In this document: positions 50,377-59,214 of the stretch, piece after piece
Layout: each line of letters starts with the position of its first letter
Position numbering within the stretch: the stretch's first letter is position 1
NCBI GenBank assembly: GCA_944323845.1
Contig: CALUUA010000001.1
Span: 62,001 to 126,000 of the forward strand
DNA length: 64,000 bases
DNA from: an uncultured Bacteroidales bacterium
GTDB lineage: Bacteria; Bacteroidota; Bacteroidia; Bacteroidales; UBA932
Direction of reading: 5' to 3'
Made by a program: the position numbers and the translations under genes
The notes under the pieces: model-generated
Told to the model about the DNA's origin: nothing
Database searches by the model: none
Seen by the model: the letters and a program-made list of their open reading frames with translations, nothing else

Positions 50377-51471
50377 TTATTCGGTCTTCCTGACACATCT
50401 TACCGGGGTAGCGAAATATTCCTTGTCTGCAGCTCCTATCTGGAGGGCGGGAGTATCCCAGTAGATGAAGCGGAACAATGCCTGCGAGCCGTCGTCAGGA
50501 TTTTCAGTTCCTGTCCAGAAAGCCGCGTACAGGTATGCCGAATCGAAATTGCCTGTCTTCACAAGGGTTCCGTTTTCCTGCGAGCCGGAATAGCTTATGT
50601 CTGCGTAGCCGCATGGAATCATGGACAGCCCTGAACTGTTCGTTATCGGCTGGTCTGTCCAGTATTCCCACATCTCGTTGTCTTTCGTGTTGAATTTGGC
50701 GTCTACCATCATGGCTCCGGAGATGTCGTAGAAAATCCCGTCCGGATCATCGAACGGTTCCGCTTCCGGATCTCTGATCGCATTTGCCAGATTTATCCAG
50801 TCCTGACTGTCCGGCAAATCCCAGCCGTCCGGGCAGACGGTCTTGGCCTCGTCCCAGGTGTAGTATCTTCCGAATATTCCGGACATGACCTCTGTATTTT
50901 CATAAGGTATCCCGACCGGGGCGTTTTCATCCCCTTTGTATGCCAGATTCTGTTTCATCCAGTCAGTCCCGTCTATGTTCACATATCTGTATGTGCGGCC
51001 GTCCCTTCCGTCGGTGAATTTAGGGTCATCGTCGGAGAAGCCCATGTCGATCAGGGATTTCTCCTGGTCCACGACAGTCACGCTGCGGGTCGCGCTGGAA
51101 GAATAGTATCCTGATGCGAAAGCCGTGCATGAAATGGTGTAGGTCCCGAGATCGAGGGTCATCGGGAAAAGATATGTCGAATCGCCTTTCACTACATCCG
51201 GGTCGTCGGTTACCTTTCTGGTCGTATCGTTTTTCTCCTTGAAGGAGGCCTTCCAGTAATATCCGAATCCCTTTCCTTCAGGATGTCTCAATCCGGACGG
51301 TGTGACAGTCACCTTGACGCCTCTTTCCACGAACGGAGTCAGTTCAAAAGTCAGCTGTCCGCTGAGGGAGGGCAGTATTTCCTGCTCGTCTTCGTCTTTC
51401 TTGCATGCCAGTACGGCCATTGCCGCGATAGCGGCAGCTATTGCCAGTCTTATGTTTCTGTCTGTTCTCAT
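50377..51471 (-). CDS. Lipoprotein with FISUMP domain (Fibrobacter succinogenes major paralogous domain)
   Basis: A 364-residue lipoprotein with lipobox AAMAVLACKK (Cys about 22). Residues about 30-150 form a beta-sandwich with Ig-like pieces (TYTISCTAFASGYYSSSATR). Residues about 170-360 form a FISUMP domain: DGRTYRYVNIDGTDWMKQNL, YYTWDEAKTVCPDGWDLPDS, SGAMMVDAKFNT and YFATPVRCVRK. Such proteins are abundant surface proteins with unknown, perhaps carbohydrate-related, roles. The frame opens at 51549, but the Met at 51471 starts the signal. Confidence 0.85.
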   Translation of the reverse strand: MRTDRNIRLAIAAAIAAMAVLACKKDEDEQEILPSLSGQLTFELTPFVERGVKVTVTPSGLRHPEGKGFGYYWKASFKEKNDTTRKVTDDPDVVKGDSTYLFPMTLDLGTYTISCTAFASGYYSSSATRSVTVVDQEKSLIDMGFSDDDPKFTDGRDGRTYRYVNIDGTDWMKQNLAYKGDENAPVGIPYENTEVMSGIFGRYYTWDEAKTVCPDGWDLPDSQDWINLANAIRDPEAEPFDDPDGIFYDISGAMMVDAKFNTKDNEMWEYWTDQPITNSSGLSMIPCGYADISYSGSQENGTLVKTGNFDSAYLYAAFWTGTENPDDGSQALFRFIYWDTPALQIGAADKEYFATPVRCVRKTE

Positions 51472-51554
51472 TCTTTTTGTTCGCTTCTGTCCCCGCCGTA
51501 TCCCGTGCCGGTCTCCAATCTCCTCCCAAGGGTGGCGCAGACTTTCCAATCATG

Positions 51555-51583
51555 CAAATATAATTAAAAATTCTTTATATTTG
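51555..51583. promoter_or_regulatory. Divergent -7 elements for the FISUMP lipoprotein and apbE
   Basis: TATATTTG on the minus strand (51555-51562) faces the lipoprotein gene, and TATATTTG on the + strand (51576-51583) faces apbE, 14 bp apart. Leaders of about 77 nt and 40 nt result; no -33 element is obvious for either. Confidence 0.45.
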
Positions 51584-51630
51584 TTAAAGAAAAACTTTGC
51601 GGAAGCTCCGCAATTGAAAACCATTCCGGA

Positions 51631-52719
51631 ATGAAACGACAGATACTGATAGCGGCAATAGCCTGCATTGCGACGGCAGCATGTACTCCGCAGGACAGAT
51701 ATATCGCCATCACCGGCTATGCACAGGGCGGTACATACTCCGTGAAATTGAATATGAAAGGCAGCGGCGGCATGATTGACGCCAGTCCTGAAGAAGTGAA
51801 AGCAGGTATCGACTCTGTCCTGAAAGCGATAGACAATTCCGTCTCAGGCTACAACAAAGGTTCGGTCCTGAGCCGGTTCAATGCAGGGGAGAAGGTCGTT
51901 CCGGATGCGATATTCAAAGATCTGTACAGGCTTTCATATGAATATTATCTGGCCACTGACGGCGGATTCGACATTTCCTGCGCACCGCTTTTCGATATCT
52001 GGGGATTCGGCTTCACTTCCGATTCCCTCCCTTCTCCGTCCCGGGTCAGCGCGGCTCTCTCACGGACCGGGATGGACAGACTGTGCGATACGATAGTGAC
52101 GGATGCGGACGGCTTCACTTCGGCATCCATGATTCTGAAACGGCGGTATGAGAATGCCTGCGGAAATACCGGGGAGGATATGCTTCCTGAACTGAATTTC
52201 AATGCTGTAGCTCAAGGCTATTCCTGCGATCTTGTCGCCGGATACCTGCATTCCATAGGAGTGGATCAGATGCTCGTGGATGTCGGAGGCGAAATCTATT
52301 GTGAAGGATACAACCCGTCCGGGCTGCCGTGGGGGATCGGTCTGGACAGGCCTGTGGACGGCAATGATACTCCCGGAAAGGATCTGCAGGGCATATTCCG
52401 GGCAGGTCCTGAACCGTGCGGGGTGGTCACATCGGGAAATTATCGCAAATTCTATGTCAGAGACGGCAGGAAATATGCGCACACCATCGACCCGAAGACA
52501 GGATATCCGGTCACGCATTCGCTTTTGTGCGCTACCGTCATAGCCTCCAACGCTGCCGAAGCCGATGCGTTGGCCACATATTGCATGGTCATCGGAGTCG
52601 GGAAGGCGAAAGAGTTCATCCTGTCCAGACCGGATATCGAAGGCTGCCTTGTCTATGATGAAGACGGCGTGATGAAGACATGGACATCGCCCGGACTGGA
52701 ATTTACATCCGGCGACTGA
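51631..52719 (+). CDS. apbE: FAD:protein FMN transferase ApbE (lipoprotein)
   Basis: ApbE attaches FMN to threonine of periplasmic or membrane flavoproteins such as Nqr and Rnf subunits. The 362 residues start with lipobox IATAACTP, so the enzyme is membrane-anchored outside the cytoplasm. Conserved: TGYAQGGTYSVKLN, YYLATDGGFDISCAPLFDIW, NFNAVAQGYSCDLVAGYLHS, VDVGGEIYCEGYNP and YAHTIDPKTGYPVTHSLLCA with the metal-site residues. Convergent with the ComEC gene (5-bp gap). Confidence 0.92.
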   Translation: MKRQILIAAIACIATAACTPQDRYIAITGYAQGGTYSVKLNMKGSGGMIDASPEEVKAGIDSVLKAIDNSVSGYNKGSVLSRFNAGEKVVPDAIFKDLYRLSYEYYLATDGGFDISCAPLFDIWGFGFTSDSLPSPSRVSAALSRTGMDRLCDTIVTDADGFTSASMILKRRYENACGNTGEDMLPELNFNAVAQGYSCDLVAGYLHSIGVDQMLVDVGGEIYCEGYNPSGLPWGIGLDRPVDGNDTPGKDLQGIFRAGPEPCGVVTSGNYRKFYVRDGRKYAHTIDPKTGYPVTHSLLCATVIASNAAEADALATYCMVIGVGKAKEFILSRPDIEGCLVYDEDGVMKTWTSPGLEFTSGD

Positions 52720-52724
52720 GGCTG

Positions 52725-53846
52725 TCACGGCAGCATACAGATGACCTCGAGGCTCCATATCACCGTCTCGCAGCCCCAGTCTATGCAGCCGATCAGAAAA
52801 TCAGGGCATATGCCGAGCCTGTGCAGGAATACGGCGGCCAGAGCCATAGGCATCAGTGCTGATGTAAGAGGAATGGCTATCATGTTCGTAATGATGAAAT
52901 AGACCGGAGCCGAGCCGAAGAGGAACCACGCAAGCGGGCCGGTGAAAGCCTGGCATGCTATAGACATGGCTGCGCTGTCCCAGACGTTTTTCAGTATCGG
53001 GATCGAAGCGGGGTAGAGGCCCTTCAGAACCGGGTACAGGAAATATATGCCGCACATGGCCAGATATGAAAGCTGGAAACTCGCCGAGGTGATGACGCCG
53101 GGATCGAGGGCGCACTGTACCGTCAGGGCAAAGCACAGTATATTCGCAGGCATGGCCTTGCGTCCTGTCAGGAAAGCCGTCTCCCTGAGCAGGATGAAGA
53201 GGAACGCCCTGACTATCGACGGCGAGGCTCCGGTCATTATGGAATAGAAAAGGGTGCTGGCGATTATGATCGCGAACCTTGCGGAATCGGCCTGCCGCGA
53301 CTGTCCGAGTATCGACAGAAGTTTCGACAGAATCAGGTATATGATAGCCAGATGCATTCCCGACAATGCCAGAATATGAGAGGCCCCGCTGTCCCTGAAC
53401 GCCTTTTTCACCTCTGCAGGCACATCCGACTGGTCCCCTGTGACCAATGCCTTTATCAACGCGTTGCTTCCGTAGTCGCCGAGCGGCAGGGAATCTATTC
53501 CTGACTTCAGCCAGATTGCCGAAGGCTCTGTAACCTTTTCCACGAAATTCATTTCCCGGGTGCCACGGTCTGCCGTGGCAATGTCGGTAATCTCATGGCT
53601 TGCCCGGCAGAACATCCCGCAGAAGAAAATGGCGGCGATGACGGCCGGAAATCTCATGAAGCCCGCCTGTTTTCCGCGCAGGATGAAAGACAGGACAGCT
53701 ATTGCGAGACCTGCCGGCATGGAGACTGCCGCGACGAGATAGGGGCTGCCGGAGAAGAAAATCCCGTGGCCGCACAGGAATATGCCGGTAACGGTACCGG
53801 CACAGAATGGCAACGCATACATCACAGATTCTCTCCCCTCGGCCAT
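52725..53846 (-). CDS. Short ComEC/Rec2-family membrane protein
   Basis: A 373-residue integral membrane protein that matches the Competence domain of ComEC: GASHILALSGMHLAIIYLIL, SIMTGASPSIVRAFLFILLR and SASFQLSYLAMCGIYFLYPV, with about nine hydrophobic segments. Full ComEC proteins (600-800 residues) pull DNA through the inner membrane and often carry a C-terminal metallo-beta-lactamase domain; here both that domain and most of the N-terminal OB region are missing. The frame ends cleanly after EVICMLP. Whether it still works in DNA uptake is unclear. Confidence 0.8.
   Translation of the reverse strand: MAEGRESVMYALPFCAGTVTGIFLCGHGIFFSGSPYLVAAVSMPAGLAIAVLSFILRGKQAGFMRFPAVIAAIFFCGMFCRASHEITDIATADRGTREMNFVEKVTEPSAIWLKSGIDSLPLGDYGSNALIKALVTGDQSDVPAEVKKAFRDSGASHILALSGMHLAIIYLILSKLLSILGQSRQADSARFAIIIASTLFYSIMTGASPSIVRAFLFILLRETAFLTGRKAMPANILCFALTVQCALDPGVITSASFQLSYLAMCGIYFLYPVLKGLYPASIPILKNVWDSAAMSIACQAFTGPLAWFLFGSAPVYFIITNMIAIPLTSALMPMALAAVFLHRLGICPDFLIGCIDWGCETVIWSLEVICMLP
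53561..53580 (+). repeat. CAATG-tail hairpin inside the ComEC-like gene
   Basis: TGCCACGG-TCTG-CCGTGGCA followed by ATG; perfect 8-bp stem, in frame and coding IATADRGT on the minus strand, close to where an OB domain would be expected. Confidence 0.5.
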
Positions 53847-53890
53847 TTACTGCTCAAATGATGTCAGAAACTCTATTCTTGTTTTGAATT

Positions 53891-53924
53891 TTTGCTAAAA
53901 TACTTAATTATTTTTATAACTTTG
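53891..53924 (+). promoter_or_regulatory. Promoter of ackA-ptb-buk
   Basis: TTTG (53891-53894), 22 bp, TAACTTTG (53917-53924); spacing is slightly long. Leader of about 42 nt to the ackA ATG. Confidence 0.55.
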
Positions 53925-53972
53925 TATTGATATGCTAAATTTTGCTGCAGATTACAATTTATTTTTAATAAT

Positions 53973-55187
53973 ATGATTATCCTTGTATTGAATTGTGGAA
54001 GTTCGTCACTGAAGTATCAGCTTCTCGATATGAAAGGTGACGAGGTTTTCGACCTGATGGCAAAAGGCCTTGTCGAAAGAATCGGTATGGAGGCCGGATG
54101 CATCAAGCATCAGACCACCGGAAAAGAGAAATTTGTGAAGGAAATGCCTATTCCTGACCACACGGTGGGTATCAAGGTCGTGCTTGACGCCCTTCTGGAC
54201 CCGGAATACGGCGTGCTTTCTACGCTTGAAGACATCGAGGCTGTAGGTCATCGTGTGGTACATGGCGGAGAAGAGTTCTTCTGCAGCAAGCTGATCGACG
54301 AGAACGTCATCGCGGAGATAGAGAAATGTTCCGACCTGGCCCCTCTTCACAATCCTGCCAACCTTCTGGGAATCAGGGCTGTATCCGAAGTCCTGCCTAC
54401 GGTTCCGCAGGTGGCCGTGTTCGATACCGCTTTCCATCAGACCATGCCGTCATATGCCTATATGTATGCGCTTCCATACGAGTACTACGAAAAATACCGT
54501 ATCCGCAGGTACGGCTTCCACGGCACGAGCCACAAGTATGTATCGGCCAAGGGTGCGAAGTTCACCGGACTCGATCTTGAAAATTCCAAGATAATCACCT
54601 GCCATCTCGGAAACGGAAGTTCCATCACGGCCATAGCGAACGGCAAATCCATAGATACCTCCATGGGCTTTACCCCGCTCGAAGGCATAATCATGGGCAC
54701 AAGATGCGGATGCATTGATCCGGAAATCGTGACCTTCCTCCAGAAGAAGGAGAATCTTTCAGTGGATGAGGTGAATAAGGTCCTTAACAAGAAGAGCGGT
54801 TTCCTCGGTCTTTCATGCATATCTTCCGATGCCCGCGACCTGAACGATGCTGCCAATGCAGGTGAGCAGAAAGCCAAGCTTACTCTGAAAAAGCTCGTCT
54901 ACGACATAACCAAATATATAGGTGCGTATGCAGCCGTCATGAACGGGGTGGATCTGATTGTCTTCACCGGCGGTATCGGAGAGAACAACAGCCGTCTGCG
55001 CCGCAGGGTGTGCGAGAATCTTTCATATCTCGGACTGAAGTTCGACTACGAGGCCAATGTGGCTACCGGAAAGGATACCCTGATTTCCCTGCCTGATTCG
55101 AAGGTGAAGGTCGCAGTCATCACGACGAACGAAGAACTCGTGATCGCCCAGGATACCATGCATATTGTCAATGAAAATAACCAATAA
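53973..55187 (+). CDS. ackA: Acetate kinase
   Basis: Makes acetate and ATP from acetyl phosphate. The 404 residues have all ASKHA-fold signatures: ILVLNCGSSSLKYQLLDM (start), VGHRVVHGGEEFF, DTAFHQTMPSYAYMYALPYE, YGFHGTSHKYVSAKGA, ITCHLGNGSSITAIANGKSI and VFTGGIGENNSRLRRRVCEN. It is followed after 11 bp by a phosphate butyryltransferase rather than by a usual pta. Confidence 0.96.
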   Translation: MIILVLNCGSSSLKYQLLDMKGDEVFDLMAKGLVERIGMEAGCIKHQTTGKEKFVKEMPIPDHTVGIKVVLDALLDPEYGVLSTLEDIEAVGHRVVHGGEEFFCSKLIDENVIAEIEKCSDLAPLHNPANLLGIRAVSEVLPTVPQVAVFDTAFHQTMPSYAYMYALPYEYYEKYRIRRYGFHGTSHKYVSAKGAKFTGLDLENSKIITCHLGNGSSITAIANGKSIDTSMGFTPLEGIIMGTRCGCIDPEIVTFLQKKENLSVDEVNKVLNKKSGFLGLSCISSDARDLNDAANAGEQKAKLTLKKLVYDITKYIGAYAAVMNGVDLIVFTGGIGENNSRLRRRVCENLSYLGLKFDYEANVATGKDTLISLPDSKVKVAVITTNEELVIAQDTMHIVNENNQ

Positions 55188-55198
55188 ACTACCGTAAA

Positions 55199-56107
55199 AT
55201 GTTTACAAAATTTGAAGATATCTTTGCCGAACTTGCAGGCAGAGGTGCGAAAAAAAGGATGATAGCAGCCTGGGGCGTGGACGGACATACCATTGCGGCT
55301 GCAGGCAAGGCTGTGGATCTCGGAATGATCGAGGCTACGCTTGTAGGTGATGAGGCTCTCATCAAGGAACAGTGCGAGAAAGACAATATCGACATCAACA
55401 AGTTCACCATAGTCCATAATCCGTCGGAGCTTCCGGCAGTGGCTGAAGCCGTGACCATGGTACGCGAAGGCCAGGGCGATATCCTGATGAAGGGGCTATG
55501 CAGCACCGACAAGTTCATGCGCGCCATTCTCAACAAGGAAACCGGACTCCTCCCGCCTAAGGCTGTCCTCAGCCACGTGTCAGTGATCGAGAATCCTAAC
55601 TATCACAAGCTCATACTTCTGGGCGACATGGCAGTGATTCCTCTTCCTGACCTGAGCCAGAAGAAAGCCATCCTCACCTATCTGGTGAATACGGCTCATT
55701 CCATGGGTATAAAATGTCCTAAGGTGGCTATAATCGCCGCTACCGAGCAGATGCTGGAGAAGATGCCGGCCTGCGTAGAAGCGGCTGTACTTGCGAAGAA
55801 GGTAGAGCGCGGCGAGATAAAGGGCTGCGTAGCTGACGGTCCTCTGGCCCTTGACGTGGCTATTGATCAGGAATCTGTGGAAATCAAGCATCTCGTGAGC
55901 CCTGTGGCCGGTGATGCCGATTGCCTCCTCTTCCCTAATATAGAGTCGGCTAATGTCTTCTACAAGACCAACTCGAAGCTGGCTGCGGGCGTGCATCAGG
56001 CCGGAATGGTAGTCGGCGCCAAGGTGCCTTGCGTACTTTCGAGCCGCGCGGACAGCATCGACACCAAGCTGAATTCCATCGCAATTGCCGCAATGGCAGC
56101 AAAATAG
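55199..56107 (+). CDS. ptb: Phosphate acyl (butyryl) transferase
   Basis: Turns an acyl-CoA (butyryl- or branched) and phosphate into the acyl phosphate and CoA. The 302 residues fit the Ptb family: GRGAKKRMIAAWGVDGHTIA, VREGQGDILMKGLCSTDKFM, LPPKAVLSHVSVIENPNYHK, KKAILTYLVNTAHSMGIKCP and DGPLALDVAIDQESVEIKHL. It lies between ackA and buk. Because no separate phosphotransacetylase is next to ackA, it may also serve acetyl-CoA; that is inference. Confidence 0.9.
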   Translation: MFTKFEDIFAELAGRGAKKRMIAAWGVDGHTIAAAGKAVDLGMIEATLVGDEALIKEQCEKDNIDINKFTIVHNPSELPAVAEAVTMVREGQGDILMKGLCSTDKFMRAILNKETGLLPPKAVLSHVSVIENPNYHKLILLGDMAVIPLPDLSQKKAILTYLVNTAHSMGIKCPKVAIIAATEQMLEKMPACVEAAVLAKKVERGEIKGCVADGPLALDVAIDQESVEIKHLVSPVAGDADCLLFPNIESANVFYKTNSKLAAGVHQAGMVVGAKVPCVLSSRADSIDTKLNSIAIAAMAAK

Positions 56108-56112
56108 CAGGT

Positions 56113-57225
56113 ATGTCCGGGAGGATTTTGGCTCTTAACACCGGATCTACCACTACCAAGATAGGGTATTATGATTCAGGCAGGAAGGTGTTCGAAGAGA
56201 ACATCTTCCACAGCCTGGAGAAATTGTCCCGATACAGCTCTGTAATGGATCAGGGTCATATGCGGCTCGTTACCATTACAGAGTTTCTTTTGTCCAAGGG
56301 TATCCGGCTTGTCGACATAGATCTGGTCATGGCCAGATCAGGTCTTGTGACCCCTATGGAGACAGGGGTTTATGAAATCACTGAAATTCTGGAAGACGCA
56401 CTCAGACATTGTACTAATGGAGTCCATGCATGCAATCTGTGCGGGCTTCTGGCTTGCGATATTGCCGTTCTGGTCAATGATGCCAGAAAGGAAGCCGGTA
56501 TCCCCGGAGTCTGCAAGGCGTATATGGCAGACCCTCCGATGGCCGATGAGATGCTTCCTGAAGCGAAAATAGGCGGACTTCCCGAGTTTCCTCGAAGGGC
56601 TCTGTGCCATGCCCTGAATTCCAGGGCCGTGGTCAGACATTATGCGAAAGGCAGGAACAAGAAGCCTGAGGATGTCACTGCCATAGTGGCGCACATCGGA
56701 GGAGGTACCTCTGTCTCCCTCCATAAGGGAGGCCGCATAATAGATACGAACGATGCTCTCGGAGGCGATGGCCCGATGAGTACAGAAAGGGCAGGTACGG
56801 TTCCGGCTTTCCCTCTGATAGAAATGTGCTTCAGCGGCAGGTACACAAAAGAGGAGGTGAAAAGGCGTCTGGTCGGCGAAGGCGGGGCGGTAGCCTATTT
56901 CGGTACGAATGACTTCAAGTCCGTAGTCGCCATGGCCGATGCCGGGGATCCGGAAGTGAAGGTCTTCCTCGACGGTTTCTGTCTCAGCGTCGCCAAATAT
57001 ATTGCCGGACTGGCCGCTGACGTGTGCGGACAGGTGGATGTCATAATCCTGACCGGAGGCATTGCCTGGAATCAGGCACTTATGGAGAATATAGGCAGGA
57101 GGGTATCTTTCATAGCTCCTGTCGAAGTGTATCCGGGAGGAAACGAGATGGATTCTCTTGCCGAAAACGGCTATGGAGTGCTTTCCGGCGAAATGGAAGT
57201 CAAATATTACCGTCCGGGACGCTGA
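56113..57225 (+). CDS. buk: Butyrate kinase
   Basis: Makes butyrate (or a branched-chain acid) and ATP from the acyl phosphate. The 370 residues have MSGRILALNTGSTTTKIGYY (ATP-site start), VMARSGLVTPMETGVYEI, ADPPMADEMLPEAKIGGLPE, IVAHIGGGTSVSLHKGGRII and ILTGGIAWNQALMENIGRRV. The frame opens inside ptb, but ATG 56113 gives the conserved start 5 bp after the ptb stop. Its last 26 bp overlap the convergent serine-hydrolase gene. Confidence 0.93.
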   Translation: MSGRILALNTGSTTTKIGYYDSGRKVFEENIFHSLEKLSRYSSVMDQGHMRLVTITEFLLSKGIRLVDIDLVMARSGLVTPMETGVYEITEILEDALRHCTNGVHACNLCGLLACDIAVLVNDARKEAGIPGVCKAYMADPPMADEMLPEAKIGGLPEFPRRALCHALNSRAVVRHYAKGRNKKPEDVTAIVAHIGGGTSVSLHKGGRIIDTNDALGGDGPMSTERAGTVPAFPLIEMCFSGRYTKEEVKRRLVGEGGAVAYFGTNDFKSVVAMADAGDPEVKVFLDGFCLSVAKYIAGLAADVCGQVDVIILTGGIAWNQALMENIGRRVSFIAPVEVYPGGNEMDSLAENGYGVLSGEMEVKYYRPGR

Positions 57226-58516
57226 ACAGGTCGCGTTCCGGCAGACTGGAGCTGTAGAGCTCCCTGCATTTTCTGAAAAGGGCCTCGGTGTATTTTGAAA
57301 AGCCGGGGCCTTTCCATGTACTGGTGTTCGTGATCATGATCCAGCATTCTCCGTCGGGGTAGTATTTCACCAGCGCGCTGGTGCCGCCGAGGGTGCCTGT
57401 CCTCGTCCATTCACCGGTGGGCTTGGTGTCGTTCCAGCCGAGCGAAAAGGTTTCCGGATCGAAATATTCCGTCATGGCGGCCACGCTCTCCGCAGAGATG
57501 ATGTCCGGTACCTCAGGTCTGCCGTCTATCGAGGCGACAAAGCGGCACAGTTCGGCCGGCGACCCGCACCACGCGCCTGCGCCGGACAGTCCGTGAATGT
57601 CATTGGCTCCGTAGCATCTTTCCACCATGCGTCCGCTGAGATTGTATTCTTCCCTCAATTCCGAGCCGGCATGCATGTAGTATCTCACCTCGTTGGGATA
57701 TTTCTCTTCGTAATAATTGTTCGCCAGATGCATGTCGCGGCATCCAGCCGGGTGCAGCACATTTTCCTGAATGAAGGTCTCGTAGTCGTATCCGCTCGTT
57801 TTCTCTATTATCATGGACAGGAGCAGATAGCCGAAATTCGAATACCGCTGCCATGTTCCCGGTTTGTAGCCGAGCGGGCGGGAGAGGACGCATCTGACTA
57901 AAGTGTTGTGGTCCGGAGCGTCGTCCAGCCTGAACTGGCGTATGATGTCCTGTGTGGAGAACATCGGATCGCCCCGGCTGTTCGTGAAGCCGGCCTTGTG
58001 GCGCAGAAGCTGTTCTACAGTAATGCCGAATTTGGCTTTTTCCTTTATCGCGGCAGTGAACAGGGAGTCGTTCAGTATGCCGTGTTCCCCGAAAACAGTG
58101 TCCTGCAGCGAAAGCTGTCCGCGTTCCTGCAGCACCATTATGCCTGCAGCCGTGATGAGTTTGGATACCGAAGCCATCCTGAGGATGTGTCCCGGGGTCA
58201 TCTTCTCGCCTTTTTCTTCATCTGCGAATCCGTAACCCTTAGCGTAGAGCAGGGAATCGTTCCGCATGACAGCTATGGAAGCTCCCTTTATTTCCCACTG
58301 TTTCAGGAATCTGCCTATCCTTGCGTCCATCTTTTCCATCCCCGGCGATGAGCATAGGCTGTCCGACAGCATTTCATTCAGGGACAGAACGGTTTCCGCT
58401 TCGGTCCCGGTTCCGGCATGACCTGATCTGGACGAGGAAGAAAGCGGCAGGATGACGGCAAGCAGAAGTGCCGCCGCGATGACGGGAACCGCTATCGCAA
58501 GCCTCTTTCCTCTCAT
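57200..58516 (-). CDS. Serine hydrolase of the beta-lactamase (class C/penicillin-binding) family
   Basis: A 438-residue membrane-anchored serine hydrolase: signal-anchor (KRLAIAVPVIAAALLLAVIL), catalytic SxxK as ASVSKLIT (about residue 115), Tyr-Asn motif RYSNFGYLLLSMI (about 225), and a late GTLGGTSALVKYYPDGECWI. Such enzymes act as peptidases or esterases on wall peptides; the substrate is not known. Start at 58516 overlaps the stop of the upstream kinase-like gene (ATGA), which excludes the open frame further upstream. Confidence 0.87.
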   Translation of the reverse strand: MRGKRLAIAVPVIAAALLLAVILPLSSSSRSGHAGTGTEAETVLSLNEMLSDSLCSSPGMEKMDARIGRFLKQWEIKGASIAVMRNDSLLYAKGYGFADEEKGEKMTPGHILRMASVSKLITAAGIMVLQERGQLSLQDTVFGEHGILNDSLFTAAIKEKAKFGITVEQLLRHKAGFTNSRGDPMFSTQDIIRQFRLDDAPDHNTLVRCVLSRPLGYKPGTWQRYSNFGYLLLSMIIEKTSGYDYETFIQENVLHPAGCRDMHLANNYYEEKYPNEVRYYMHAGSELREEYNLSGRMVERCYGANDIHGLSGAGAWCGSPAELCRFVASIDGRPEVPDIISAESVAAMTEYFDPETFSLGWNDTKPTGEWTRTGTLGGTSALVKYYPDGECWIMITNTSTWKGPGFSKYTEALFRKCRELYSSSLPERDLFSVPDGNI

Positions 58517-59145
58517 TTCGCCTCCCTGTGAAGCAATCCGGCCTTGACGGCGAAATCTATGATGAAATCGGCAGTACCCTCTATTCCGAGGATGGAAGAA
58601 TCTACGCACAGATCATAGTTCGATGCCACTCCCCAGTTTCCGAAAGTATAGTAATTGTAATATGTCTCTCTTTTCCTGTCGGTCTTTTCGATAAGGTCCT
58701 TCGCCTTTTCCTTCGACAGATTCATTCTGTCCATTATCCTTCCGGTGCGGATGTCCTCAGGGGCGGTGATGAACACGTCGACCGTGCATTTCAGGTCCCT
58801 CAGGATATAGTCTGCGCACCTTCCTACGATGACGGCCGATTCTTTTTCAGCAATATCCCTGATGACGGAACTCTGTATCTGGAACAGGTTTTCGCCGTTC
58901 AGATAGTTTTTGGGTGACCCGAATGTCTGAGTGGCGAAAAAAGATGACACTGGGAAGAGGTTTCTTTTCTCGTCCTTTTTCCTGAAGACGTCAGGGCTGA
59001 AGCCGCTCGATTCCGCAGCCTTCGTTATAAGTTCATTGTCATAGACGGGAATCCCGAGCTTTCTGCCGAGCTCGAGCGCGACCTGTTTCCCGCCGCTTCC
59101 GAACTGGCGGCCGAGATTGATTATTATCTTGTCGTTCATTTCCAT
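58513..59145 (-). CDS. Cytidylate kinase-like family protein
   Basis: A 210-residue P-loop kinase-like protein: IINLGRQFGSGGKQVALELG (GxxxSGGK-like P-loop at about residues 12-19), IPVYDNELITKAAESSGFSP, SAVIVGRCADYILRDLKCTV and DVFITAPEDIRTGRIMDRM. This is the cytidylate-kinase-2 type common in Bacteroidetes; its natural substrate is not established. A second ATG at 59139 is possible. It overlaps the serine-hydrolase gene by 4 bp. Confidence 0.85.
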   Translation of the reverse strand: MEMNDKIIINLGRQFGSGGKQVALELGRKLGIPVYDNELITKAAESSGFSPDVFRKKDEKRNLFPVSSFFATQTFGSPKNYLNGENLFQIQSSVIRDIAEKESAVIVGRCADYILRDLKCTVDVFITAPEDIRTGRIMDRMNLSKEKAKDLIEKTDRKRETYYNYYTFGNWGVASNYDLCVDSSILGIEGTADFIIDFAVKAGLLHREAK

Positions 59146-59153
59146 TTATTTAT

Positions 59154-59200
59154 TGTCCCGTCAGGGACAGCAACCTAATCATTTCAGGCCTTACGGCCAA
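59154..59200 (+). repeat. Two CAATG-family hairpins between MATE and kinase-like genes
   Basis: TGTCCC-GTCA-GGGACA (59154-59169) and GGCC-TTAC-GGCC followed by AATAAT (59187-59200) fill the 69-bp gap. They match the hairpin family at 2781, 30613 and 38128. Confidence 0.55.
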
Positions 59201-59214
59201 TAATAAATCCTGTA

